The notes beneath the pieces are model-generated. The model was not told the origin of the DNA, did not search any database, and saw only the letters and a list, made by a program, of their open reading frames with translations. From contig NC_052472.1 of assembly GCF_009730915.1 (NCBI RefSeq), forward strand, positions 19,126,382 through 19,190,381: DNA of 64,000 nucleotides. The letters are read 5' to 3'. Below are positions 24,172 to 36,189 of the stretch, one piece after another (within the stretch, counting starts at the first letter, position 1; each line of letters begins with the position of its first letter). Made by a program: the position numbers and the translations under genes. Origin of the DNA: Dioscorea cayenensis subsp. rotundata. Taxonomy: Eukaryota > Streptophyta > Magnoliopsida > Dioscoreales > Dioscoreaceae.

Positions 24172-26987
24172 CTATTCACTAGCAAGGCGCATTTTCTCTT
24201 CATTGTTTTTAGATTCACAGCAACAATAACATAGATCTTATTATAAATATGATCAATAAATCGAAAATAAGCATACCTCCAGCTATTTTTCAGTATCAAT
24301 GCACCAAAAATTGCCCAAAACCCAAACATGAATCCCAGTGGCATGCTCAAATAAAACCATATGGTCTCAAAGTTGTTTGTCACCTTCATTGTTTGGCAAC
24401 GAGGGTGGTTGTGCTGGTGCTGTAATCTCACACTTTTTATCTAATGGAAAACCACATAGACCTTGGTTGCCAGAAATAAATAGATGGATCTGGAAGCACT
24501 TGCAATTGCCCACTCGTGTGGAATTTCACCATAGAAATTGTTGTATGATAAATTCAGATGATTCAACTGAAGTTAAGTTGGTCATTGTTTGAGAATAGCC
24601 CCTGAAAGATTATTCACTGATAAATCAAGAACTTCCAACCACCTAAGCTCTCCAACTTTTTCTGAAAGTTGTCCTAATAATTGATTTCTGGATAAATTCA
24701 AGCTCTGCAGAAATGAAAGGTCGCTAGCTCTTCGGGTATCTCTCCTGATAATATATTATTTGAGAGGTCAATGCAAATAAATAATGATGGTATTCTCCCT
24801 TCCAACTGAAATTCTCTTCCTTTCATATTTATGTCAATATTGTTCACATAATCATATATGCCTGACCAACCTCTTCCAAGATTAGTTTTCATGGCACTGA
24901 AGTTGCCAAAACTATGTGGTATGGCACCTGATAGATGGTTATTTGAAACATCAATAAGATGAAGAAATGTGAGGTTTCCCAATTGTGGAGGAATAGTTCC
25001 AGTAAGCATATTGTATCGAAGCTCAAGTGTCTCTAGCGCCTGCAAATTTTCTCCAAGCCATACTGGTATACTTCCACTAATTTTATTATTTCCAAGATCT
25101 AAAGTTTTCAATGATGTACAATTTTTTTAAAGGATAATGGAAGCTCTCCAAAAATTCATTATTGCTCAAATGCAAAATTGACAAAATTGTGGAGAAGATA
25201 GATGCGGGAGTATTCCATGTAGATTGTTATAAGACAAATCCATTATTATCAAAGAATGATTCCAGCAATCAGGAACTACTCCTTCAATCATATTCTTCGA
25301 GAGGTCAAGGACTTGCAAAATAATTTAGTTCACATAATGAGCTAGGTATACTTCCTGTTATTTTGTTTGAAGAAATATACAACTCAGACAAACTTAGCAG
25401 TATAAAGCTTGTATTGGAGAAACTAGATCTTTGAGAATAAGCCCTGCGCCTGATCCGAATATGCTAGATTTGATGAAAAATGTGGCAACTGTCCTTCAAA
25501 ATAATTATGACTTAAATCCAAAATTTCAAGATTGGTTAATTTTGATGAACCTGCTAGTATTTTTGCCTTTAATTTCATTGTGTGATAAATCTATGCGTCC
25601 AATGTCCAAAGAGAAGTTCCAAAACCATAGTGGTAGCGCATCAACAATACTTTGCATTTGACATTTCAAGTGAAGACAAAATTTTTCAAATTCTGAAGCC
25701 ATGATGGAAACTTTGGGCTCACTTTTGCAATAGTTCATATTCAAATATTTTTAGTTTAGGTGGAGGAACCCAATCGGCTCTCACTGCTATATTATTATAA
25801 GATAGGACCAACGTGTCCAGCTCCGGTAATAATTGTCCCAAATATTTTGGAATAGTTCCATTAAAATTATTAGAAGAAAGATCAAGAGCCTTAAGAGACT
25901 TAAGGTTCCACAACCAACAGCAATGGCCCACTGGTGATGCATTACTCCAATATAACTCCTCTAAACTGTTTTTTTCAAGCACCCGGAAAATATTTCTCCC
26001 AATCTATTTAAGATCACCAGAGAAATATTTATTTTCCCGAGAGATATAGTTTGGTCAAGTTACAGAGTTTCCCCAAAGTGGTTGGTAGTTCAACACTTAG
26101 GACACCATTATATGAGAGATCAAGGACCCTAAGAGAGTAAGTTTCCCAATATTAGAAGGGATAAGGTCTTGAATATTATTACCTTGAAGATTAAGATACT
26201 CAAAGGCCACTCGATTTGAACAACCATTGAGGCATGGTAGAGTTAATGCCATTGTAGGAAAGATCAAGGGAATCGAAGATTTGTAAAGTTAATTTCAACA
26301 CCAAGTGAAAGAGGGATGTGAAGCTCACAATCATATAAGTTTATCTCAGATATCAAAGGAAGGGTGTTTAGTGATTTGAGCACATTTTTTTGCCTCGGAA
26401 AGATTCACACCATTCAAATTCAAACATTGAAGAGAAGAAAGATTTGTGAGCCAATGGCTTCCAACCATATCAACAGAATTATATGAAAGATCAAGGTACT
26501 GCAAGCGAGACAGATTACCAAGTTGGTGTGGGACACGCCCAATGAAGCCAGCAGAAGAAAGGTCAAGATATTGAAGACTCACCAGTGAACCCAGAAAAGT
26601 TGGAATTCTAGTATATTTAAAATAGTTCTCACTAAGATCCAAATATCTTAAGTGATTCAAAACAAGCAAAGAAGGCCTGATCTCACCTTCCAAAGACCCA
26701 TTGCCACCATACCTGCGGAGATCAAGCCTTATAACATGGCTAGTGTAGTTGTGGCAATGCACGCCGGTCCAAGAGCAACAGTCCAAGCCAATCCAAGAAG
26801 AGAGACGTCCATTGGGATCTTTAAGGCCATTTTTGAAATCAACAAGTGCCTTCCTTTCTACTTCTCTGCAAATGGAAGCACCACCACAATTGCAAAAGCC
26901 AGCAAGTTCCAAGCAGAGAAGGCAAAACAGTATAGCTAATTGAAAATGTTTTTTCATCACTCCCATTCTAAGCATTTGTCTTTTCAA
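24172..26987 (-). pseudogene. RLP1: EIX/Cf-type receptor-like protein, frameshifted copy
   Basis: Nearly the same sequence as the intact copy at 43,009-45,879. It begins at ATG 26,985-26,987 with signal peptide, LRRNT (CREVERKALVDFKNGL, CCSWTGVHC) and LRRs. The first frame (to 26,346) ends because a T run near 26,388 has seven T instead of six. Further shifts lie near 25,970, 25,685, 25,560, 25,325, 25,130, 24,720 and in the region 24,380-24,600. One whole LRR (22 residues) is missing near 25,885. The C-terminal TM segment and tail (FGFWAIFGALILK, YAYFRFIDHIY) are still readable, and the ancestral stop is 24,172-24,174. No full-length protein is expected from the sequence as given. LINE DNA is inserted about 60 bp upstream of its ATG. 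Confidence 0.9.
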
Positions 26988-27045
26988 AGATGTGTAATAA
27001 TTTTTTCTGGTTCCCCTCTTGCATTATTTCTTTATATATATGTAC

Positions 27046-28239
27046 AATTTCAGACTGGAACCTGCATATTCACCGTCACGGAAGGACCTCTTTCTTTTGG
27101 AGCGGTCTTTTCGACTGCTTGCCGGCACTAAGAGGTTGCACTGTGTAAATCGTTTCTGATGGTTCCCGCACTTTATTCTGGAAAGATAAATGGCTTAACG
27201 GTCGGGCGCCTATGAATATTTGGCCTGATTTGTTTTTCGTGTCGGTAAACCCTAACGGCACCGTTAAGGATCTTTTTCACATTCTAGATATTGCGCCTTT
27301 TACGGAGGATGCCGAGGTGGGGAGTTTTCTGGAGACCTTCACCCTCCGCGAGGATCTGACTGAGGATGATCTAAAATGGTGGGCTCTAACTGCCAAGGCG
27401 CTTCTGCATGAAATCCTTCTACACCTTCTTGTTGATGGAGGGATTAAATGCCCTAATGGCCGAGGGTTGTCGCAGAATTTCCCGTCATGTCATGAAGGTT
27501 AATATCTTCAATTGAGCTCGCTTGGAAGAATAAAATCCTTACTTTGGAAAAATTTAGCTCGGAAATCGTGCTGTGCAGACTTCAGTACCACTACTTGTGT
27601 CACGTGCCATGCGGGATCGTGAATGCGTGGACCATCTTTTTCCGTAATTGTCAGTTTGTTCAACCAATTTGGTGTTTCTTCCTAAACCTTTTTGGTTTAA
27701 TGGCGCTTCCTCTTTCCTTAGATGAAGTGTGGGGATCTTGGTGGTTTAATCTGCTCTAATGCTGGGACCCTTTAGGCGGTGTCATTTTGAAAGCGATTAT
27801 TTGGCATGTACGGGCAGCGTTAGGAATGATCGCATTTTTAATCTCGGTTGTTTGTCCCCTCGCTGTGATTTTGAAGATTGTTCATGCTCGATCATCGTGG
27901 TTTTCTGTGACCCTCCTTTACCGACAAGCGAGCTTTGGTGAGCATGCTTCTACCTAGCGTCGCAGTCTGGTGTTCTCTGCGCATCATGTTGACCCCACAG
28001 ATGGAGTGACTCCTAGTGGGCGTGGACCGGCTCAAGATGCGGGGCGGTGAGTTTTTTTGTTGTTCTGGTCAGTTTGTTTGGCGAGGGGTGTGTTTACCAT
28101 TTGTTTATGGCTACCTATTTTTGTATCCACCTCTAGTGGGACTGTTTTTCACTTTTTGTGGTTTTATGCATGCGTTTGGGTTGCCTTAGGGTGTATCTTT
28201 TTTCCCTTTTCTAACGCATGTGGTTTATCCACTTTTTAA
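27046..28239 (+). mobile_element. LINE 3' fragment (zf-RVT region) inserted upstream of RLP1
   Basis: The insertion splits a flank that is continuous at 45,938-45,942 (ATGTACAACCTTAAG). On + it encodes the reverse-transcriptase-associated zinc-binding region: WKDKWLNGRAPMNIWPDLF near 27,180, ILTLENLARKSCCADFSTTT near 27,535 with TCVTCHAG, and LSLDEVWGSWW near 27,720. A 3' UTR follows, ending GGTTTATCCACTTTTTAAAA. Frames are broken. The possible target duplication is only ACAA. It is a 5'-truncated LINE copy of the group whose 3' end is TTTATCCACCTTTTT. Confidence 0.75.
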
Positions 28240-29200
28240 AAACAACCTTAAGTACGCCTTTGTGTGGAAAATTCTATGCTTGTGGGTCCAGTATAACAAA
28301 TTTTTTAAAGAGTAATGTGATCAGAAATTAAGAAAATAAGGTGAAGATAGGGAACAGAGGAAGACTTTTTCCTCTATTTGTGGGAAAAAGTCTAATGAGA
28401 CTTTTCAATTTTTAATGGCAAATTTGTTCAACTCATATAATAGAAAAAAGTCTTGCATTTCAGAGTATATAATTTTGTGATTAAAAACTAAGCCTAATGT
28501 GATCAGCAAATTTGTCCCTCTCTTATTGACGATTAATTTGATGCTTTTTGTTGAGTTGAATAATCTTTTTGGTCTGAAGTTCTAATCCTTTTGTTCCATT
28601 GTCTTCAAGAATCTGCAACCATTTGCTATTTTTCCTTTCTATGCTAAAATTGTGGGATTTTTTTCAACTTGATTTCATCATCTCAAAATCATAATACTGT
28701 TTTACATTTATTTATTTATTTATTTTTATATTTTTGTGATAATTTAGATAAAACACTTTAAACATATATTTTTAATTTTATGACTCAACCAATGTATTGG
28801 GAATAAGTCAAATCTTTGATCTTTGGCATTCAATTGTCTTAGCGGCTAGAGTTATTATTACAATGTTAAATAATGTTTACTAATTAAAAAAATATATTTT
28901 TATATTGATTATGTTTTTTTAGTGTCCTATCATTTCCTAATATGGTGGTAAAAAGATGAGCAATATAAAAAGTGAAGACTAGCATTTTTCCATGAACATT
29001 AATTTTTTTGATTAAGTTGACACAGAACATCTTGAATTAGTGAAGTGTAAACATTTCTTTATAAGCACCAAAACTATCAACGTTTTCCATGTAAAAAGAC
29101 TTTTGAAAGTTCAAAAGTCTTCAATAATTATAAAAAGATCAAGAGAGACTTAAAGAGAAGGTCATCTCGTGGAGCCCAAACTCCGTAATGGATAATAAAG
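28240..29200. repeat. Array flank, RLP1 upstream region
   Basis: Spacer homologous to 45,942-46,216 and 55,880-57,020, starting ACCTTAAG and ending near GGTCATCTCGTGGAGCCC. AT-rich, no coding frame of note. Confidence 0.8.
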
Positions 29201-29307
29201 TAAGACCCATCCAGTTGACAGACTTCAAAAACTTGAGCAACAAATATGCATATTAAAATGAAATTTCTCACGAACTACGAATCTGAGAAGGATATCCAAG
29301 CAAACAC

Positions 29308-29381
29308 TTTGGAATTGGGGATTTCGATATTGACCCTTGGAGAGATCCACCCTCACCTTCTCAAAATCAATCACATTCATC
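29308..29381 (-). pseudogene. Theta-class GST fragment II (exon 2 only)
   Basis: A 74-bp exon read on - as VIDFEKVRVDLSKGQ followed by YRNPQFQ, with acceptor CTTTTTAG and donor GTGTTTG. Exon 1, expected about 200 bp to the right, is absent; element A occupies that place. No later GST exon is found. Confidence 0.75.
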
Positions 29382-29392
29382 CTAAAAAGAGA

Positions 29393-29418
29393 ATATATAT
29401 ATATATATATATATATAT
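29393..29418. repeat. (TA)n microsatellite in GST intron 1, unit II
   Basis: A TA run of about 26 bp at the position homologous to the runs at 22,399, 41,321 and 50,951. Confidence 0.9.
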
Positions 29419-29530
29419 GAAGAAAAATAAGCAGATATGAGCTCAAACAAAACAGTATGAGAAATAATTTTTTTAGAATTATCAACAGAAATTGGCAAAG
29501 AAGACAAAGAAAAACGAAATTGAAACCATT

Positions 29531-31465
29531 CAAGCGCAAATGAAAAGCAGGGGCCAGTCCTGCCTAGCTTGTTAAGATACAAATTTAAACACTAGTTCCT
29601 GAGATGAATGGCGACGTCCGCCTGACTTTCACGCCTGATGGCCAAGCAATCTACTATGTTGTGAGTTTCTCCTCTTCGCCCTGCAACAGGGACTCCTTGT
29701 GGTCTTTGGATAGTGAGAAGGGAGATATTGGCGTGTTGTCTGCACTGTTGGACCCGACACCATGGGACTTGGAGGAATTGTTTGACCACCATGATACTCT
29801 CACCGACGAGGTGAAGGTACAGCAAGGACGATACATGTTGGTAGATTCTGGGGAGGTTGGGGTTGATGGCACGCATGGAGAGACACATGAGGAAATAGGT
29901 AATCTGCAGGAGCTCACCCACCATGTTGTGCTGCCGGTGCCTTGCGAGGGTGGTGAGGGGGTGCCATCGGCAGGCAATAATCTGGGTGATCTAGGGGCTC
30001 GAAATATACTGCCTTGAAGGAGAGGGGCTGAGACATACAGTGAGGGTTGCTTGACTAGGTCGGATGCGGGAATGGTTGAGCTCGACTCCCTTCCTAACCT
30101 CGAGATTCCTGCCCGGAAGCTTCAGGAGCCGATTGAGCGTCTCTCCCGGTCGGCGGTGCTCCCACGATGGCATTGAACTGCTGAAGCATCACAAACGTAC
30201 GAAGAGGTCTGGAACCGACGATCACGTCAATCGGCGGGGAAGAACCGATGGTTCCAGGGGTGATGCTGGTCCTTTGGCGGACGGCTCGAGAAGGTGCGGT
30301 GTCGAATGCTGGGTGGCTCGCTCAGAGAGGGCCTAGAAACCAGTGATAGGTGGAGTGGCAACATTGGTTGAGGTTGGTAGGGCTAACTTCGGTTAGTCGG
30401 AGGTTGTATCTCGAGAGGGGGATAGGGTTAGTTGATAAAGATCGTGGGATGGGCTCGGTTTTTGTGGACCCTGTTGTCACTAATTTGTGTCCAGTGTTGG
30501 AGGGTTGGTTAGCTATTGAAGTTGGGTTTTCTTTAGGCCCGAGAGGAGATTATGTGGATTCTTTTTTGATTTATGATGTGGGCCTTTTCTCGGCCCATTT
30601 TAAGAAGGTTGAGGTTACCGGGCCTGGAAAGGCTATTGGGCCAAGGAAGAAGGACCTTCTTCAGGAGGCTTACGAGGAGGTTTCTAAGAGTGGTGATCTG
30701 GTGTCTAAGAGTGTGGAACAGGGTGTTACTGATGCCCCACCTGCTTTGGCTCCGCCGCTTGGTTTTTCTTGGAATTTTTTGACTGGAGTTTGGGCGTTTA
30801 TTCCAGATAATGTTCATGGGTCTTCAGATGGTGTTAGTGGTCCTAGTTCCAGGATAGACGATGAGAGGGAGGATGACCCCAGTGGATAGTGATTTGCTTG
30901 ATAAGATCGAGTATGATGATTTAGTATTTGAGTTCAAAAGAAATCTCAGGGCTTTTATGCTTGGGTTACGTAAGAGCAAAGGTCACCGATCCCTAAGGTG
31001 CCAAACCGGAACCAAAGCGCAGTGAGAGACAGAAAGATTCCTCTTCTAAGTGGAATGAAAAAGGCGGGTTTGTGGCGGATCTACTATGCTCGGCAAAGAA
31101 GAAAGTGGCATGGGAAGATTTAGAGGAAACTATTTCGTGAGGGTTCCAAAGAGGAGATAGAGGAGCAAATTGGTACCATCATGCGTAGTCTTGGAGTTCA
31201 TGGGTCGAGATCGGGCCGAGCTCGTGAGGGCCTCGGGCCGAGGAGGCGCCTTCTCAGTTGGAGAGTTAGTCATTTTGCCTGTCTGGGTGGGGGTCTGTTG
31301 TGCCCCTTTTTGTTCTTTGTTGTGTTTGTCCGTTGTTTTGCCTGTCTTTGTTTGTTGTACCACATCTAGTGGTGCTTCCTTGTGTTGTTGTTGTACTTTT
31401 GTTCTGCTCCATTTTTCCTTTTATTGAAGTCGATTTATCCACCTTTTTCATATAAAAAAATAAAA
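29531..31465 (+). mobile_element. Element A: RT-less, ORF-carrying LINE-like element
   Basis: A 1.9-kb insertion flanked by TGAAACCATT at 29,521-29,530 and 31,466-31,475. The 3' end is LINE-like: a GT-rich UTR, TTTATCCACCTTTTTC and then an A-rich tail. On + it carries one long broken coding region, 29,604 to about 31,265. It opens MNGDVRLTFTPDG, passes RSDAGMVELDSL and KHHKRTKRSGTDDH, then GLVDKDRGMGSVFVDPVVTN, GFSWNFLTGVWAFIPDN, IEYDDLVFEF and a coiled-looking end (EEIEEQIGTIMRSLEFMG). No reverse transcriptase, endonuclease, DUF4283 or CCHC knuckle is seen. I do not recognise the protein family. The same element lies at 46,644-48,602 as part of a larger duplication. Confidence 0.7.
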
Positions 31466-31475
31466 TGAAACCATT

Positions 31476-31737
31476 CTTTCTCCCACTCACTCAATCTCAG
31501 CATCACATTAAAAAAACCAAAAATTTGGGTGTGTACACCGTCAGTCAAAGTCAAATATTACCAAATTAATTGTGACTTTTCTGACATTATTATCATATAA
31601 ATCCTCAAACATTAATATAATTTTACCAAATTTTTATTGGGATTTTTGTAGAAGTAGAACAGACAGAAAGTTTTACAATTTTATGGAAACAACCCCAACT
31701 AATTACTAATAAAAATGAGGGTGTTCTTGCAAAAGTA
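31476..31737. repeat. Array flank, unit II (GST upstream side)
   Basis: Spacer between element A and the full-length LINE, matching 41,555-41,815 and 48,613-48,879. Contains the GTGTACACCGTCAGTCAA and AACAGACAGAAAGTTTTAC landmarks. Confidence 0.8.
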
Positions 31738-31801
31738 GCATGGATTTCATGATTTTTTTTTTTGGACAAAAGAGCCAAAGCTCAACAAAATAAAAAACTA
31801 A

Positions 31802-34800
31802 TTAGAAGAAGATGAGAAAACTCCTGCAGAGGTCTTCGAGCCAACGGGGACTATCCAAGCCCTGATCGAATAGAGATAGGTGCAGATTTAAACGACCAAA
31901 GTTCGCCAAAGTGTCGCGAATCCGGGCTTTTCGTAATCGAGGAATAGTCTTAATATCCGAACAAGGGAAGTTGAGAAGCTTGATCTTGATGATCGCTAAT
32001 AGCCGATTTGAATCGCCACGCCATGCACTGTCAAGTGCTTTTAATAAGCCGTAAAATTCGGACAATCACAAAGAATTCGTTAGGGGACCGCTTTTGAAGA
32101 TGCATTGGTCTAGGGCAAAGTATGGCATCAATCTCCGCGAGATCGACGTAATCGTTGTTTGATCCCATAGAACCTGCAAGTAAGATTTGGCCAGTGTTGG
32201 TGACAGCAATAAAGCCAAAGCCACAACTCAGAGAAGAATCAGACCAAGAGGCATCAGTAAAGAGATTGATAGAGCTCCAAGGGAAAGAAGTGAGAGAAGG
32301 GTAAGGAAGCTCCCTGATATCTTTGCCGATTGATTTGAAGAAGTCCCGACAGAGATTCCAAGCTCGCGAATAAATGGTGTGAAATTTGGGTTGACTATTT
32401 TTGAAGATTAAATTACAATGATCTTTCCAAATAATCCAAGCAATAGTGGCAATAAGAGCTTTGAAGAAAGCATCAGAAATCTTAGAAGTAAATCTAGAAG
32501 ATAGCCAGTTGCTTGTACTAAAACCATTAAGTGTAATAGGATCTAAATTGAAAGAAGCGCAAAGAGAGTTCCAGCAAGGAACAATTTTACAGCAATTCCA
32601 AATAATATGAGAGGCAGACTCAGAAACCAAACCACAGAAATGACATTGTGTAGGGGGACCAATATTAAGACTATAAAGATAATCACCAGAAGGGAGTTTG
32701 CCATGAGCTAACTTCCAAATAAAAGTCTTAATACGGGGCAACACACAAAGCTTCCAAATGTAATTCCAGCCCGGCCAAGGACTAGGATCAGAAGAAACCA
32801 AGCAGTCGTAAATAGCAGCAACGACTGAGGTACAAAGGGAGAGAGGCCCCCAAACCCATTGATTATGAGAATTAACATCAAACCTAATACTATTGATCCA
32901 ATCTCAGTCAAGGTTGAGGCCAAATATGTTTTGAATAAGGGTTGAATTAAGGCTGTCCACTTGGATGAGATAAGAAAAGTTCATATTGTCTAAGTTAAAG
33001 TCCATATTAAGATAAATAGGTTTGAACAAAATTGGAAGGTCCAAGATACAAGGGTCCCTCCAAAAGTCCAAAGCATCAGGATTTGCACTAAGAATACGAA
33101 GATGCATTTTTAAACATTGAGCAGAACGAGAAATAAATTTAAAAAACCAAGAAGAATTAGAAGAAGAACCAGCAGACCAAGGATGCCAATTAGAATATTT
33201 ATGTTTGAAGATATCCACCCAAATCTTAGAATTAGAATTTAAAATAGCAAATATGTTCTTGGCCATGAGAGAATGTCTAACATGCCTACGGTTTCTGAGA
33301 CCAAGCCCCCCTTAGATTTTTTAAGTGTAATAACCAACCAACTAATAGAGTGAAAGCTACGGTTATTGTTGCCATTACTCCAGAGAAAGGTTCTGGCAAG
33401 TTTAGAAATCGTATCGAGAATTGAATCTGGGAGATGCATAACCGAAAGGAAGTAGTTAGGAAGAGAGAAAATGCAGACTATTGAGAAGAGTGACTCGCCA
33501 AATAGAGAGAGTGAAGCATAGTTCCAAGCAGAGATACTGTTCTGGACTTTGGAAATGAGAGAGTTAAAACGGAGAACGGGTAATCTGTTGGGAGATATAG
33601 GAATACCCAGGTAATTTAGAGGGAAAGATCCTTTGCTGAATCCCAGAGTGGATGAGATGGAATTAGAAAGTTTTTTATTACACGAAGAAGGGAAATAGAC
33701 AGCAGATTTGGAAGGATTAGGCCGTTGACCAGTGATGGAATGGTATAAATTAAGGCATAGCAAACAGTTACGGACCGACTTGTGGGAGGCAGTGGTGACC
33801 AGAAAGAGATCATCAGCAAACATCAGGTGATTAAAATCATGGGAAAGAGAAGGGTTAAAACCTGGGACAAGGGAAAGGGTAAGAGCTTTGTTGAGAATGA
33901 CCGACAAATTCTGGGTAACTAGGAGAAAAAGAAGGGGGGAGATGGGATCTCCCTGCCTTAATCCTCTACTACTAGTTATCCAGGGAGAGCTTCGGCCATT
34001 GATAAGAAGAGAGAAAGAAGCATAGGAAATACAAGCCCTGATCCAAGCAATCCATAAATCCGGAAAACACATTCTCTAGAGGGTAGCAATGATCGCATTC
34101 CATTTAACAGTATCAAAGGCTTTCTCAATGTCTATTTTAATGATCATTATAGGAGGGGCAGGGTACTCAATTTCGATAGAATGGACAATCTCTTGGGCCG
34201 CAATGACATTATCGGAAGAGCCACAACCGGTGAGGAAACCCGTTTGCTCAGGACCGATAAGCTTATGCATGACTGATTTAAGGCGGTTGGCAAGGATTTT
34301 AGAGAGAACTTTGTAGCAAACATTGCAGAGAGAGATGGGATAAAAGTCAGAGACAGAAGACGGATTATCTTTCTTGGGGATAAGAGCAACAAAAGTTTTA
34401 CCCCAAGAAGGAGGAAGAGTGTAGGTAAGGGAAAAAATGAGAAATCGCATTAAAGAGATGATCACCCAAAATATTCCAATAATAAATGTAGAAATCAACG
34501 TTAAGGCCATCCGGACCAGGACTTTTGCCGCGAGGCATGGAAATGAGAGTTTGATAGACCTCCCTTTTGGTAATCGGTCTAATCAAGGCAGCTCTCTCCA
34601 CTTCCTCCAGAACTGCAAAATCGTCCGGAATGGCATTAAAGAAGGCCTCCACATTGAAAGTAGTCGAAGAATGCCAAAGATTTTTAAAAAAAAACCCAAG
34701 AAACAGTTTTCAATCTCAGAATGTTCAGAAACGATAGTACCTGAGGAGTTTTGGATAGCATGAACCTTGTTTTTATGGCGGCAAATTTTGACCGAAGTGT

Positions 34801-35900
34801 GGAAAAATCTGGAGTTACGATCACCTTCCGACATCCAAAGCATCTTCGTGCGTTGACCCCAGTAGATAGAGTTTTGACGAAGAAGCACAGAATGACGAGT
34901 AGTCAAAGCTTGAAACCAAGGATCGTCAAAATTAATTGAAGCCTCCTCATTTTTTGGATCTCAACTTCAATATTTCTGATTTCTTGATCGAGGGGGTGGA
35001 CACCGGAGGATTTCCACCTATAAAGGTTTTTCTTAGTAAGAGAAATAGAATTTGAAAAGGAGCGTAACGGATTAGGATCAGAGTAAGAAGACCAAGCCCG
35101 AATAACAGAATCATGGCAACCAGCATAATCTAACAAAAAATTTTCAAAACGGAAGAGTTTTTTAGAATGAGAGGAAGAGTTTGAAAAACCCGAGAGAAAG
35201 ATAGGAGAGTGGTCAGAGACAGAGCGAGGAAGATGTTTATTTGAGAGATTATTGAAGATGGTAATCCAATCGGGACTAGCAAGGTATCTATCCAATCGAG
35301 CCCAGTGCCTGGAAAGGCCAGCTTTGCCATTGCACCAGGTGAAGCTAGGACCGACAAAGCCAAGATCAATGAGGTTATTATTAACAATAAAAGTAGAGAA
35401 GAGGGAGGCTTTAGAAGAATAATTGTGAAAAGTACCACCGCTATGCTCATTTGAGGAGATAATAGCATTAAAATCTCCAGCAACTCAGCAAGGAGCCAGG
35501 GTAAGTTCAGGGAAGACATACCAGATAGGTTTTGCCAAGTAGAGTTTTGGAGAGATAAAACCTGAGCATTGTAAATCACAGAAAGGATCTAATGGATGTT
35601 GTTAGAGGATATAACCAGATGAAGCACCGAACGGGAGTTAGCAAACGGGGTAACAACACCAAGGTCACGCCTCTAGAGAACGATGATACCCCCCAGAAAG
35701 ACAAACCAAAGGGATGGCAGCCCAATCCCAGTTTTTAGTGATGGTATTACAGAAGCGATAAATACGATCAATGTTCGATGTGGTTTCGACCAGACAGAGG
35801 AAGTTAGGCCTGAGCCTACGGATGACGTCGTGGAGAGTTTTCTTGTTGGAAAGACCCCTACAATTCCAAGTAAAAATTTAAAAACCATGAAAACAAGATG
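31802..35900 (-). pseudogene. LINE ORF2: endonuclease, reverse transcriptase, RNase H (broken)
   Basis: ORF2 makes the target-nicking and reverse-transcribing enzyme of the LINE. On - it starts near 35,890 (KFLTWNCRGL in a mix of frames). The endonuclease follows, with ISSNEHSGGTFHN near 35,440, WARLDRYLASPDW near 35,290 and SVSDHSPIFLSGF near 35,205. Reverse transcriptase spans about 34,900-33,240, with PGPDGLNVDFY, KIDIEKAFDTVKWNAI, GLRQGDPISPLLF and MFADDLFLV (near 33,810-33,830). The zf-RVT region is 32,031-32,900 (HGKLPSGDYLY, CHFCGLVSESASHIIWNC). It ends with an RNase H-like part (NLFTDASWSD near 32,265, then 31,802-32,065). Frame changes occur near 34,690, 34,420, 33,300 and 32,040, with stops near 34,075. 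Confidence 0.88.
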
Positions 35901-36189
35901 AAGAGGAGAGAGTTAAGGGTTAGGGTTTCGTTTCCCTTTCTTTGAACGGGAGGATCCACGGGAAGGATCTCTTCTAGCTAGGGCTTCAATTTTGACATCC
36001 TTTTGAAAGTGGCTCAGGGTCATATTATCGTCAGGTTCCATAGGAGAATCAGAATAATCGGAATCATAGGGAGAAGAGGCCTCCATGTTAAGGTCTCCAG
36101 AATGGTCCGAAGAGAGGACATTGACTACCTTTTCAACAGCTAAAAGATGGCAACCATCGACATCCTTCTTGAGTGTCGAAGAGGAGAGC

